A DNA stretch of 64,000 nt from contig NC_090319.1 of NCBI RefSeq assembly GCF_040869045.1, positions 393,033,601-393,097,600 on the forward strand, in the 5' to 3' direction. A program made the translations under genes and the position numbers. The DNA comes from Eurosta solidaginis (taxonomy: Eukaryota; Arthropoda; Insecta; Diptera; Tephritidae). Positions within the stretch are counted from its first letter, which is position 1. Each line of letters starts with the position of its first letter. This document shows positions 36,001 to 44,689 of this stretch, one piece after another. The notes under the pieces were generated by a model that saw nothing but the letters and a program-made list of their open reading frames with translations, was not told the DNA's origin and did not search any database.

Positions 36001-39000
36001 CATACGGATCCATGTTCATATATACATTAGACAGTATCAAAGAGAACATCTCAAATGGGAAGCGAATTTACATTTTTATTCCTACATATGAAGCTTCATA
36101 ACGTTAACCTTAAAATCGGTGAACTTGCGATTGGGCTTTAGATTCTAGGAACAATGTAAAAAGGTGTCGAAAATGAGCAGAAGTAGAGCAAGATGACGGT
36201 TCTACGGCACTGCATAGATATATTGGAGGCATTTTCTGTCTTCTAGCGAGTAGCTCGCTGCTCGGAGCCAACTATCTTTTCTCTTTGGTAAACTCTATAA
36301 AGCTCACATGTGCCTATTATAGCGAGTTGCCCTATTCTATGTTTTAAAGGTACAGTATTTTATTAACAAAAATTTTTAGTTAAGACTTATTTCTGAAAGT
36401 CTGCGGACGTTCCAAATAGAGTTTGAATGTGCTCTTGATAAGTTTCGATACTCGAATAATTATTGTACTTGGTGTACTCGGACGCAAACACAATAATTAA
36501 CAACAATAATAGCAGCTGTTCGTGGTTGCGAAAGTACCCTCGATATAATCCCATAGTCAAACCCGAAATAAAAATAAAAGCAGTCCAGAAATGGTCTCCA
36601 ATTAGTGCTGAAATAATACTGATATGGTCGTTAGATATTGCCGCCATGATGCCGGCATAGTACCTAGATTGCTCGGAAGTAATCACGAAAGTAGTCTCTA
36701 AACGGTTCTGGAGTAATCTCAGAAATAATCGCGAAAAAAGTCCTTTTACGGCGCTGAAATAATCTCGAAAATAGTCACGAAAACAATCCTAAATAAGTGG
36801 AAACTATCCCGAGGTAGAAGCGTGCAATTCCTGGCGCATGCTGACGAAATCGACATCATCGGCCTCAACACCCGCACCGTGATTTCTGTACATTCCAAAC
36901 TGTGAAAAGATGTTGAAAAAAATGAATGAGGACAAAACGTAGGAACTGCTGTCATCAACCAAAGAGTCGGCTCGTTTGCTTCTTGGAAACCACATCACTG
37001 GCCACAATTTCGAAATAGTAAAGGACTTCGTTTATTATGGAACCGGCATTAATATAGACAAAGCATAAAACTCGATAAATTAAACTTATCAAATGCAAAA
37101 ATAAAACCCGAAAGGTTTCTATAATTTTGTCCAGAAATAATCCAAAATGCTTGCTCATACTGTCTGACCAAAGGCGGCACACATCGAAACATTACCGAAA
37201 TGTACTGGTCTAAACTAAATTTGCCTAATCAATTCGTACGCAGCATTGTACATTAAATAAATGTACGACTTGCTCACAAGCCACAATGGAGTGCCGTATA
37301 CAATAAAAGGGTTTGTTTTGTTGCTTTGGATACTCTGCTTAAACGGTTTCTCAAACTCTGTCGAAAAGCATTTGAAAATGGAACGTCGATTGAAAGCCTT
37401 GGAGGTAATGTTTGAGATGAGCTTAAGAATTTGAAATATCTCATTTGGAAAACTAGCTTAAATTCCATACTAAAAAATTTACTTTTTAGTTAGAACAATA
37501 ACGGCGGATTTTTGAAACACGTTTTAGAGTTAAATTGAGACGGAGGAAATATTTATCTGGGATAATTAATATGTGCATATACTATGTAAGTATGTATGTA
37601 TGTATTATATCAGATATGAAACAGGAATTAATAGCCGCCAAAGAATAAAGAACTACAAAATAAAAGGATACAACCATACGAGGATAAAAGGAAGTGAGAG
37701 GCGGCACACGCCAATACGAGCGCTGTCTCAAACAATCTGCAAGCATCAGAAGAAATTGTTGGTTGAGCCAACAACACGCGCAAGAATTCTATTGAGCGCA
37801 GCGAGCAGCTGTCAGCTCAGCTGTTTGTAGTTTGCTTATTCTTGTTTGTTTTTTTTTTTTTTTGTTTGATTTCTTCTGGTTATAAATCTTAATAAGAATA
37901 TTCTTCCTTGAGGTTTTTAATAAAGCCATATAAAAGTGTCGAAATTTCTTTTGAAACAGCGATGTGCCCTTATATATCGCCCATTAAGGATAATGATAGA
38001 TTGGGGCAAGTTTTAGTAGTTTTGATTTCACTTTAGAATTACTCAAAAATGCTCAGAAAACTTCATATGTAAACTGATTCTTCCCTACGCTAATATAAGT
38101 TCGGTAGGTATTAGATTGGAAAGCCATGGCGTACACTTTACTTCAAAACTTCAGATTTTTGAGTTATTTATCTAGGTGTGCGACATGTTAGACAACCAGA
38201 ACTATAGGGCTTGTGTGATGTGATTTCGCGAATTATATTTTAGGGTTTTTTACAATTTCACCCCACATGTCCTTTCAGGTTTTGAATGAAAATCTCAATT
38301 TACTAGAGAGTAAAGTACCTGAATAGCTAGTAATAGGTGACACGCTCGGGAGTACGGATTCGCCTTCGATGGGTCGTCGATAACACAGTACATGGAGGAG
38401 CATTATTTGTTGTGTGTTCCAATATCATATGTATGTATATAAAAAAGTGGGCGTCCGATTTTGCTCATTTCAAGTGGCGATAGGAGATGAGTGCCAGCTA
38501 ACCCACATACCAAATTTCAATAATATAAATATCTCAAAATTTAGTTGCTGTTGTAGCGATAAAGACACTTCCCGTACTCAGTTTTATTGCTGCCTCCATA
38601 TGGCAACTCTGCTGCCCCTAAACTGGACACTTGGCTTGACGAGCGCAAGACACGAACACAGGATATGCTAAACCGTTTTTTCCTGCAGCTCGCATCTCCT
38701 ATATCTGCTTATTTAACACTAATTTTAAATAAAATTTTATTCCGAAAAACATTGAAAATAAAATAAATTATAAGAATGCTTCAAATATTTTCAGGCTGAG
38801 TGGGTTATTATTGATATATAGTCGAAGCGGTAAATATGTTCTATGTACCGAAGCGACTATGGATTTTTTTCCCTACCAAGGGTTGGTATTGTAGTATAAC
38901 CACATTTAATTTTTTGCGTCCCTCCCATAAATTGTCATCCTCGGAGCAGGACTGCTAATGTCCATGCACCCCTTTTCACCCCCTTCCCTCCCACCTTTTT

Positions 39001-42000
39001 CCGACACACGCACTCGCATAAGGAGTCATCAACTCCTGGTCCCCCAAACCACGTGCTCCGCATGCCAGCTAAGAAAATTTATGACATCGGTCCAATGCAG
39101 CTCATGTTTTGGCTGATGTCACCTTGATAGATGCTCCGGGATTAAAAACGGTAGCCGTACGACCGGTGCGTTCATTGCACCGTATTGCCAAAATACAAGT
39201 ACCAACCCATCGATACCAGGTTCCCCAGCAGCAGTCGGACAGCACACTCAACAAATCCTATATCCTTCAAGGCGTATCCACCCATCTACATTGGCGGTGA
39301 CCTTGCCTTTATCACCCATCACACCGTGCAATATAGTCTATTTCAACCCAACATCAGCTGCATGGATAAGACCTTAGAAAGTCAAGGCATAACCATTCGG
39401 TGAGGCGACGTTTACCTAGAAATAATTAACATCTATACCCCGCCTGCCACCTGCTGTCCAAGTGGCTATCGCCGGGCCGCGCTACTCTGTGGCGAAAACC
39501 ACCGTATTTTTGGCGCTTTCAACGCTCACCACGACCTCTGGCATTCCAGCTTTACAGTGGACACCAGAGGCAGGTAGCTAGCAGAGGAAATAGACAATGC
39601 GACTTTCTGCACGATAAACGGCGATGCGTCACTAGAATTGCAGGTCACTGTCACAACTCAGCATATATTTCCATCATCAGCGCAGGGCTCATAAACTGCG
39701 TCGATTAATTTTATTACGTCTGAAAAGCCGACTTTTATTAATTTCAAAAAAGCTACCTAGGAAGGTTACTCAACCTTCACAAATCACTTCCCACTGATGT
39801 CCGACAATGCGAGAGTGCGTTCCGAAAGGTTATCGATTCAGCTTCTGCGAGTTTTTTTCCGGCCGTCGAATATCAGAAATCATATCGCATTTACCGGCTG
39901 AAGTTGCAAACTCAGCTAGAGAACGTGACCTGGCTAGACAACTCGGCCCTAGAGACCCCCATATTAAGGGTCTCAACTTAGATATTATGCGGCTGGTAAA
40001 TACACACAAACGTGCCAATGGAAGGAGCATTTACCGGCTGAAGTTGCAAACTTAGCTAGAGAACGTGACCTGGCTAGACAACTCGGCCCTAGAGACCCCC
40101 ATATTAAGAGTCTCAACTTGGATATTATGCGGCTGGTAAATACACACAAACGTGCCAATGGGAGGAGCATCTAAAGAGCGGCAACGTATCTGCGGGTGTT
40201 GGTAAACTGTGGTCTACCATCAAATCCTTGTCCAATCCAAAAACACCACAATAATAAATTATCCATCGCTTTCGGCGATAAAACTTTATCGGATTCGAAG
40301 AAATGCGCGAGCGCCTTTTGCCGACAATTTATAATGCATCCTTCAGTAGACAAAGACAGACCTCGTGCAAACAGAAGGGCACATAAACATAAACACGACG
40401 AGTCACCCATTACTATCACCCCCACAGAGGTTAAAGAAGCCATCCAAAAGGCCAAACCCTCTAAATCAAAAGGCCCAAAAGTAATAGCCATGCCAATGCT
40501 ACAAAACCTTGGCGCTGAGGGTATAAACTACCTAATGCACGTTTTCCACCTGTCGCTGAAGTCCTTTGTCATTCACGAAGAATGGGAAATGACAAGCCAC
40601 TTCTACAGCCTGATAAACCAACTAACGAAGGCGAGTAATATCGGCCGATGTCACTCCTTTCGCCATTAGCGAACACATTGGAAACCGTCCTGCTCCCTCA
40701 TTTCACGGCGAATCTTCGGCTAGCCACCCATCAACATGGCTTCCGTAAACTGCATAGCACTACCACTGCGCTAAACGCCATAAAAACTCAGATAAATTAC
40801 GGACTAAATCAGGAAAACCCCTATCACAGGACGGCGCTTGTGGCACTTGACCTGTCAAAAGTTTTGACACAGTAGACATAGAAGGCTCACACTTTCCTCC
40901 CTCCTTGTCTAAGAATATGGACCGCAAATAATCTGAATGGTCGACAAGCATCGGTTTACGACGTGGAAGGAACAGATGAATAAAATATTGGACGTTCACG
41001 TCGATAGTGGCACGACTGTGAGTCACCCAAATATCTTAGGGGTAACGTTCGATAATACTCTCACCTTCTAGGCGCATGCCACCGAAATTTTATTTAAAGT
41101 ACCAAGCCGCAAACAGAATCCTCAAGTCGCTTGCCGGCAGCATCTATGCAAAAGATAAAGAAACGTTGTTAACCACGTACAAAGCAATTGGCCGGGCGTT
41201 TATGTGCTACGCGTCACCAGTTTGGTCGCCTGGTCTTAAAAACACATACCAGAAAAGGATGCAGGCCTCTTAAAATTCTGCAACCAGAATTGCCACGGGA
41301 TGCCTCTTTATTAAACCTGAACACCACCTACATAGTGAGGCCAAAGCGATCAACAGTAAGGGCCAAAATGAAATCCTGAACAGACAGTTTTTCCGAAATT
41401 GTCACAAACCAGGACACCTAGCAAACAACTGCTTGATCTAGCGTCTTCATAGGCATCTAGAACATCTTCATAAGCACTATGATCACATCCGGCACCTGCC
41501 AAATCAGCCAGACAAGCATACGGATACTCTAATCAAAATCCACACGGAATCGGTAAACGCCTTTGTCAGGACGAGCCCAGTAAACCCTGTTATCAATATA
41601 CAATATTCTACTCTTGCAGAAGAAGAAAGTACAATACCAAGGGAGAACCGAGTTACCCTGTCCCAACTTCGTTCTGAATACTGTAACAGGTTAAGCTCTT
41701 AATTGTCCAGAATCAACACCGACATATGTAATGTCCTGCATGTGATGTGTCCCCACATGTCACCAACCATCTTTTCAATTGTAATGTGGAACCTTCTCCT
41801 CTAACACAAATTTCCCTATGGTCCGGCCCTGTGGAAACCGCCAGTTTCCTTGGACTCCCGTTAGAAGACTTTGAGTACAATTGATGTGAGTGGTCGTGCC
41901 CTTCGAATGGGGCGAATCAGTGTTAACACAACAACAATAACAACATCCACAAAAATTTTACAGTGGAACGAAAAAACTCAATTGAATGAGAATCTTGAAA

Positions 42001-42832
42001 TTTCAAAATGTATTGAAAATATATGCAGGATTTTCATAATTTTATTGCAGGGCTCGAATCGTGTTTTACGATCACTTATCGCAAAACAATTACACTCAAA
42101 CAATAAAAATGAATCCGTTAAAGTACTCTTTATAGTGATAATAAATTATGGATCTAATGAGTATGAGTATTTACTTGTTCATATGTGCCTTTAATCTGAT
42201 TCACCATTTCAGAGCTATTGTAATTTAAAACATTAATTTCGATCACGGATCGTATAATACAATTTGGCCCAGGTTTTTTTTATAGTAATTTTAAGCGATC
42301 CTGGACCTTAAACGCACAATTTTCTCTTACAACCATGTGCAGAAATTGTCCCCCATTTCCTCAGTCTCAAAAAATTGGTTCAGTTAAAAGTGCAGTTAGC
42401 AGCTTTTACCGCGGCGTCGACGATATATATATATCCCACCTAAGTAGTTCAACTCAACTCAAAAAATCACAATGCTTAGGACCGGCAAGAAAAAAATTGA
42501 CTTCCCCGTACACACCAAGGCAATAGTTTTTACTAAGCCTCTTCTAGTTAACTTAACTTCCTATTGATTTAGGTGTGCGATGTGTGGCTTAGGTTTTCAG
42601 AAGATATAATTACTTACTTTATTAGGTAGTCCAACTTTTGTTGTTGCACCTTTATATAACCCTCTAAAGTGTTTATTAATACCGATTCAGTCTCAAGAAG
42701 TTCCTCCATTTCAGCTAAGGCAGTATACACCTCGGAGTTTGTGCTGGAGATAGTCAACGTACAAATTAGGAAACATATTGATAAAAATGTTGAAACCCGT
42801 GTGAGTGCCTTCCTTGTGGGGTATTGAAACAT
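14762..42832 (-). CDS. PH4alphaEFB: Prolyl 4-hydroxylase subunit alpha, PH4alphaEFB-like (9 exons)
   Basis: Exons on the minus strand: 42832-42618, 22294-22143, 22076-21920, 21450-21263, 21196-21027, 20966-20490, 20399-20334, 15072-14907, 14847-14762. They total 1677 nt (558 residues plus stop), with consistent phases and GT-AG borders. The enzyme hydroxylates collagen-type prolines in the ER lumen as part of an alpha2beta2 complex with protein disulphide isomerase. A signal peptide covers residues 1-33; the N-terminal P4Ha domain (33-175) follows; a TPR-like peptide-binding region spans about 180-270; the 2OG-Fe(II) oxygenase domain is at about 350-545. H448 and D450 (HFDFAR), H519 (RHAACPV) and K529 are the iron and 2-oxoglutarate ligands, with the D-to-distal-H spacing of 69 seen in vertebrate enzymes. 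Intron 1 is 20.3 kb and hosts spdo. The symbol rests on remembered similarity to the Drosophila 99F gene. Confidence 0.85.
15075..15650. other. PH4alphaEFB intron 7, left part
   Basis: No exon in phase and no named repeat before the LINE nest that begins near 15655. Confidence 0.4.
15930..19618 (-). mobile_element. Second LINE (family D), minus strand, itself interrupted
   Basis: Minus-strand RT domain in two parts. Part one (19618-19482) reads SSQHGFFRAKSTTTNLFEF and HTAVIYTD. Part two (17183-16091) continues KEAFDKVRHSLLVYKLELLG, GVPQGSHLGPSLFMFFIND, the catalytic MYADDVKLF, and a long C-terminal region to a stop near 16091. It is 5'-truncated at about 19618. A stop lies just before the YADD box, so it is inactive. 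It is same-strand with PH4alphaEFB. Confidence 0.75.
17184..19481 (+). mobile_element. Third LINE (family E) inserted in the second
   Basis: 5'-truncated non-LTR element. From 17205 a 460-codon frame runs through the endonuclease-RT linker (NSPWMSSELLNLIGKRN) and the RT fingers and palm (ANYRPITKLSTIDKIFES, AIDLSKAFDSVN). In GVPQATLFLIYIN the usual GSILGP-type residues are missing; the catalytic FYADDG follows. A stop at 18585 and frameshifts break the thumb and C-terminus (to 19161). AATAAA (19464-19469) precedes a poly(A) tail at about 19471-19483. The 6-bp AAATCA is repeated at 17178-17183 and about 19482-19487, a probable target duplication. Confidence 0.75.
19895..20330. other. PH4alphaEFB intron 7, right part
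   Basis: No exon or named repeat supported. Confidence 0.35.
20334..22294 (-). CDS. PH4alphaEFB: PH4alphaEFB exons 2-7 (N-domain, TPR, HxD)
   Basis: Compact block of six exons with introns of 66-469 bp. Exon 2 holds SNPINAYLLTKRLTTDWRQV. Exon 3 holds FPSDEDLNGAAVALMRLQD. Exon 4 has the DDCFEMGRQSY TPR start. Exon 5 completes the TPR. Exon 6 carries YRISKSAWI and the iron motif HFDFAR. Exon 7 (66 nt) encodes AFAGLNTGNRIATVLFY. Exon 3 is 157 nt in this gene and in its paralogue. Confidence 0.88.
22600..23160 (+). mobile_element. LINE RNase H-domain relic
   Basis: The + strand shows DGSKTDCGV, then FRLPNSASIIQAEVLGIERT and YLDSQSAIKSLNSS, then HTNIEGNKEEDELIKVKAL. These are the D-E-D-H blocks of RNase H domains carried by I- or R1-type LINEs, broken by frameshifts. 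It may be the same family as the TAACC LINE. Confidence 0.7.
23165..23950. other. Unassigned part of PH4alphaEFB intron 1
   Basis: No host exon. Minus-strand frames at 23248-23439 and 23532-23714 were checked for a P4H-alpha first exon and do not fit. Confidence 0.35.
23960..24170 (-). mobile_element. LINE C-terminal relic
   Basis: The minus strand reads TGHWQLDLHAEKMAIPFN, the TGH...HA...N stretch that follows RNase H in some LINEs. Short and isolated, so only moderately supported. Confidence 0.45.
24631..24926 (+). mobile_element. 5'-truncated LINE with perfect 11-bp target duplication (family TAACC)
   Basis: It encodes CGLEEETTKHVLCSYPALAR and LQLLGVIQLSDLEATSGL, with an intact frame to PGF, and ends CAACCTAACCT. 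AGGTTGGCAAC flanks it at 24620-24630 and 24927-24937 without a mismatch. A close match to the copy in P4H-alpha intron 2. Confidence 0.9.
25020..25475. mobile_element. Long-TIR MITE, about 450 bp
   Basis: Arms of about 120-130 bp are reverse complements: left has TTTTACAAGACGGTG, GGTGGTATCAAAAGG and TCCGAAAGCGGG; right has the complement near 25345-25470. No coding capacity. Confidence 0.65.
25560..25750 (+). repeat. Four spaced GTTGTAAACCGTAAT-like repeats
   Basis: Variants of GAGTTGTAAACCGTAATAGG recur near 25564, 25625, 25682 and 25729, and a fifth lies near 25013. Spacing is about 50-60 bp. They flank the MITE and may be part of a larger element. Confidence 0.45.
25919..26809. mobile_element. 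Possible TIR element with CCAATTCTAAA ends
   Basis: The left end CCAATTCTAAACAAAAATTC and the right end, reversed (CCAATTCTAAATATTCTCGC), match over the first 11 bp and then loosely. An isolated GTTAATACAACAACAACAAC tail lies inside near 26253-26279. Weaker than the other TIR calls. Confidence 0.4.
27210..27610. mobile_element. Long-TIR MITE, about 400 bp, 130-bp arms
   Basis: Left arm 27216-27343 and right arm 27475-27605 are inverted copies sharing AAATTACGTAGTTC, GGGCTGGATT, AACTGAGAAAAACGGA, CTGATTGAAAACTCATATGC and CATGCGATTCTGTAAG. The loop is about 130 bp. No coding capacity. Confidence 0.75.
27620..28640. other. Unassigned AT-rich intron sequence
   Basis: No exon or named repeat supported in this part of PH4alphaEFB intron 1, just downstream of spdo. 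Confidence 0.35.
28690..28812. repeat. Pyrimidine-rich CCACTC minisatellite
   Basis: Imperfect tandem CACTCC/CCACTC units, strongly strand-asymmetric, within the probable 3' UTR or 3' flank of spdo. Confidence 0.6.
28825..28830 (-). terminator. spdo: AATAAA poly(A) signal candidate of spdo
   Basis: Minus-strand AATAAA about 123 nt past the spdo stop. Confidence 0.4.
28953..30939 (-). CDS. spdo: Sanpodo-like four-pass membrane protein (2 exons)
   Basis: Exon 1 is 30939-29362 and exon 2 is 29288-28953, joined in phase 0 (637 residues). Drosophila Sanpodo sits in the plasma membrane and endosomes and promotes Notch signalling in asymmetrically dividing precursor cells; Numb binds its N-terminal NPAF motif. 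Here NPAF is at residues 8-11 of the start used (MSHHNYTNPAF). A long polar cytoplasmic part follows: Q-rich about 95-110, acidic about 265-310, TP-rich 332-405. Four R-Y-x-x-V/I-P motifs lie at 143, 161, 261 and 290. Four membrane segments lie at about 499-523, 532-551, 567-588 and 601-622, then a short tail ending NRVNVA. An in-frame ATG 25 codons upstream (31014) could also start it, but would bury NPAF. The symbol rests on topology, motif and recalled linkage to PH4alphaEFB. Confidence 0.78.
30940..31880. other. spdo upstream region
   Basis: Probable 5' UTR and regulatory DNA of spdo, inside PH4alphaEFB intron 1. No exon and no clear core-promoter motif identified. Confidence 0.35.
31881..32209 (-). 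mobile_element. tRNA-derived SINE, full-length copy
   Basis: On the minus strand it opens GGCGGCCATCGTAGTG, has a tRNA-like head with CGTGCTCCGCCTACCACACC and a B box GGTTCAACTCC, then a body with GGCGCCCCTCG, CATTTCTGCCATGAAAA and CAGTGAAAATGCATCTG, and ends near CTCCTCGGAGGTAAATCGCG. Other copies: 47079-47417, 55783-56061, and a remnant at 50918-51038. Transcription would be by RNA polymerase III. Confidence 0.8.
32581..33798 (+). mobile_element. Helitron-type element with intact termini
   Basis: It starts TCTTTATATATAAAA after an A (32580) and ends CTAG before a T (33799), the A^T insertion rule of Helitrons. A 3' hairpin GCAGA-ACAACG-TCTGC (33771-33786) stands 8 nt before CTAG. No Rep/helicase is encoded, so it is non-autonomous. 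The interior holds a tandem array of about 120-125-bp units (32880-33235, with CCCCTAGAATGTGTTTT and GGGTATCAAATTGAAGC) and a GGGACT minisatellite (33430-33535). Confidence 0.8.
33430..33535 (+). repeat. GGGACT minisatellite inside the Helitron
   Basis: Imperfect 6-bp units GGACTG/GGATTA, all G-rich on the + strand. The same array appears reversed at 60520-60595 and shortened at 63022-63060. The glycine-rich and serine/proline-rich frames it opens are not genes. Confidence 0.8.
33800..34570. other. Unassigned intron sequence
   Basis: No exon or named repeat supported. Confidence 0.35.
34574..34884. mobile_element. Foldback element with CTCGCGAG-rich inverted arms
   Basis: Left arm about 34577-34690 and right arm about 34805-34884 are inverted: CTTCTCGCGAGATTCTCGAA, then AATCTCGAATGACTCGTAA and GGCTCGCGAGCTACTCGAC against the complement on the right. 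Each arm also contains many TCTCG/CGAGA half-palindromes, so the DNA can fold at several scales. The GC of the arms is well above the surroundings. Confidence 0.7.
34890..35157. mobile_element. Second foldback half element
   Basis: TGTGAACAAAATTATATG to AGAAGAAATCATAA, with GAGAAGCTCGCGAGATTTAC and CACGAGAATCTCGCGAGAAG. It is the reverse complement of the order at 13186-13350. It abuts the foldback element at 34574-34884. Confidence 0.65.
35388..35599. mobile_element. 212-bp MITE with ATATCGCACA ends
   Basis: ATATCGCACACTTAGAT (35388-35404) and the reversed right end ATATCGCACATTTAGAT (to 35599) differ at one base. The interior has TTCGGTAGGAATTGAATTGG; a related interior with TTCGGTAGGTATTAGATTGG and an end-like AGGTGTGCGACATG lies at about 38100-38190. 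Confidence 0.65.
35605..36535. other. Unassigned intron sequence with one unproven ORF
   Basis: No named repeat. A 99-codon minus-strand frame (36387-36686) with two hydrophobic segments overlaps the next repeat; I could not match it to a family. Confidence 0.3.
36540..36800. repeat. Degenerate short repeats of GAAATAATC/CGAAAA/AGTCC
   Basis: Imperfect units such as GTAATCACGAAAGTAGTC, GAAATAATCGCGAAAAAAGT and GAAATAATCTCGAAAATAGT recur about every 25-35 bp. A similar texture is seen at 57490-57605. Confidence 0.5.
36815..37085 (+). mobile_element. Family C LINE fragment (RT palm region)
   Basis: Frames on the + strand read LAHADEIDIIGLNTRTV (YADD-box position, degenerate to HADE) and, after frameshifts, FRNSKGLRLLWN-type remnants of the IVKDFVYLG block. 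The same order of blocks is seen in the family C copy at 15655. Confidence 0.6.
37100..38880. other. Unassigned intron sequence
   Basis: Part of PH4alphaEFB intron 1. It contains the MITE-like remnant at 38100-38190 noted under 35388; otherwise nothing supported. Confidence 0.35.
38890..41945 (+). mobile_element. Degenerate Jockey-like LINE (EN-RT), CAA tail
   Basis: Broken frames on the + strand give an endonuclease piece (FNAHHDLWHSSFTVDTRG, about 39517-39570), a linker (TPTEVKEAIQKAKPSKSKGP), RT blocks (LLSPLANTLETVLLPHF, QHGFRKLHSTTTALNAI, LVALDLSK) and later AANRILKSLAGSIYAKDKET with YASPVWSPGL, and a C-terminal part. The palm around the YADD box is missing between about 40876 and 40980. 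The tail near 41920-41945 is CAACAACAATAAC. Inactive. It contains a 140-bp tandem duplication. Confidence 0.75.
39888..40167 (+). repeat. 140-bp tandem duplication inside the Jockey-like LINE
   Basis: The unit from CATTTACCGGCTGAAGTTGC (39888) repeats exactly 140 bp later (40028), with only a few mismatches over the whole unit, ending at GGAGCAT (40170). Confidence 0.85.
41950..42610. other. Unassigned; intron next to PH4alphaEFB exon 1
   Basis: No named repeat apart from a fragment near 42560 (GATTTAGGTGTGCGATGTG) similar to the 35388 MITE end. First-intron enhancers could lie here, but none can be read. Confidence 0.35.
42618..42832 (-). CDS. PH4alphaEFB: PH4alphaEFB exon 1 (signal peptide and start)
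   Basis: The start ATG has context CACCAAAATG, a good fly start. A hydrophobic leader (STFLSICFLICTLTISS) precedes SEVYTALAEMEELLETES and then QQQKLDYL. The donor is AA|GTAAGT; its two leftover bases plus the first T of the exon at 22294 complete an Asn codon, and the protein then runs into KLSEYQREHEDAAAD. This phase match, together with the absence of any other first exon near 22300-24000, ties it to the distant block. Confidence 0.8.
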
Positions 42833-44685
42833 TTTGGTGGTAGAAGTATGTTAAATGGAAGTAGTGTAAGATTTTACGTTTTCTGAAATGAAAGAATAAA
42901 TTTCGAAATAGTTAATATTATGGATTTTTATTAAGTTATATGAAGCGTAGTCGCGAAAAACGTTGTAAACGCCAATCGCTGTATTTTAGGAAAGCCTAGC
43001 AGAAACCTTTGATATGGATCACACTACAATTTCTTTTTTGGATCTCTTTCAGCTTATAACAAACCATGATATATATGAAAGAGGTCAATAATTTTCCGAA
43101 TTTAACATAAAATTATTGTGTAAGTTCTCAATGAAAAAATCGTATGATTTGTCCAATAATATAAAAAAATTTAGTTTGACATTCTCTATACTTGAATATT
43201 CTCTGATTAAAGCCAATAACCAGTTCAATTAATTAATAAGTAAATCATCTACTCTTTATATCTGTTATTAGAATGTCGTGAACAAAAAAATAAAAAATAT
43301 GTTAAAATATTTAGGCTCAAGATTATTTTGAATATTCTATTCAGCTGATATATATATTTGTAATTCAGTACCAAGCTATGTTATCTGGTCAACCGATTAC
43401 GTCATTTATTCACAAGTGGTATGCGTTTCCTATGTAAGTATCTAATTTTTCTCTTTGTGTGTGAAATAACTACCGCACTTACTTTAAAGTTTCGCTTTCC
43501 TTTGTAAAATGTTATATCTCTTGAATACTGCGACTGTTTTTTAATTACTTTTTAAGTAGCTAATTAAGATGGACAGCCACAGGCACGTACAGGGTTATCA
43601 ACGGCATGAAGGGATATCCCTCAACATCAGCTTTCGAATTACAAACAATCCAAACTTCTCTTACGATTCCCGATTGCGTATTAAAGAGAATGTGGAAGTC
43701 GTGATAGGTCGTACCTACATTGGGAAATTTGAGTGATTTTATATCAGCGACTTAAACATCACTAAAATCGCAACGGCCGCTTTAATGGCATCATCCTCTG
43801 AAATCACTCTTACCGGCAGGCACAGACACAATTGCAGCTCTCATTACAGGAACAATTAAGTGCGCTAATATGAACCAATGAGGCGGTGACTTGTGCTGAG
43901 ACTAATTTGTAAGTGTGATTGTGATATGCGATTTTGATAATAGCTGTGTTTTTTTTACATCTATATGCGTTTACGCTTAAACTTTATTTGGACTGCTAAT
44001 CGTCAAATTTTAAATACACCTCTGAAATTGCTGCGTATAAATTTTGCACTACTAAATTCCAATACGCATTATACTCAAATGTAACTGAAATATGTGTCTA
44101 TGTTTCACCCTCTACACTAATTCTATGTATTCTATGCGTGTCCACTATTCATCGCAACTGATTCAACTATATGTTATACATTATGGCCCCCATAGGTTTG
44201 CGTCTCCGGTTTTAGGTACACCCTGTTCTGTAGCTAGTTATTTAACCACTGCCGCTAGATGGTTCTCCTAGCATTATCTAAGCGCGGACAAGCGTATTTT
44301 TACGCGCAAACGTAAACTTATACGCGTGTAAAAAAAAACACGGCTATTATTTCGCTTCTGTCACCGTTTACCACGGACACAGAAAATATCGCTGCGACTT
44401 AGATGACAGTCGCGGATCCCGTTCTGAAAAAGTAGCGGGATTTTACACCTCTATTTTCAATATCAATTTCTGGACTGAATAATTTAATGATATTTTAGAA
44501 AATTACCGTGTTTAAATTGTACTATTTTATTCAGCTGATACATAGAAACATCCGCAAGCAAATTGTGGTACTTTTGAGTACGTGCACTAGATTTGAAGAT
44601 ATTGTTTGGAGGGTCTTTTAAATAATTGTTAACATTTTAATACTCGGCTGAGCAGAGCTCAAAATAATCTGGGCGAAAAAAGAAA
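42833..44685. other. Upstream region of PH4alphaEFB
   Basis: Probable 5' UTR, promoter and intergenic DNA. No TATA box or named repeat can be placed with confidence, and no coding exon is supported. Confidence 0.35.
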
Positions 44686-44689
44686 TTTA

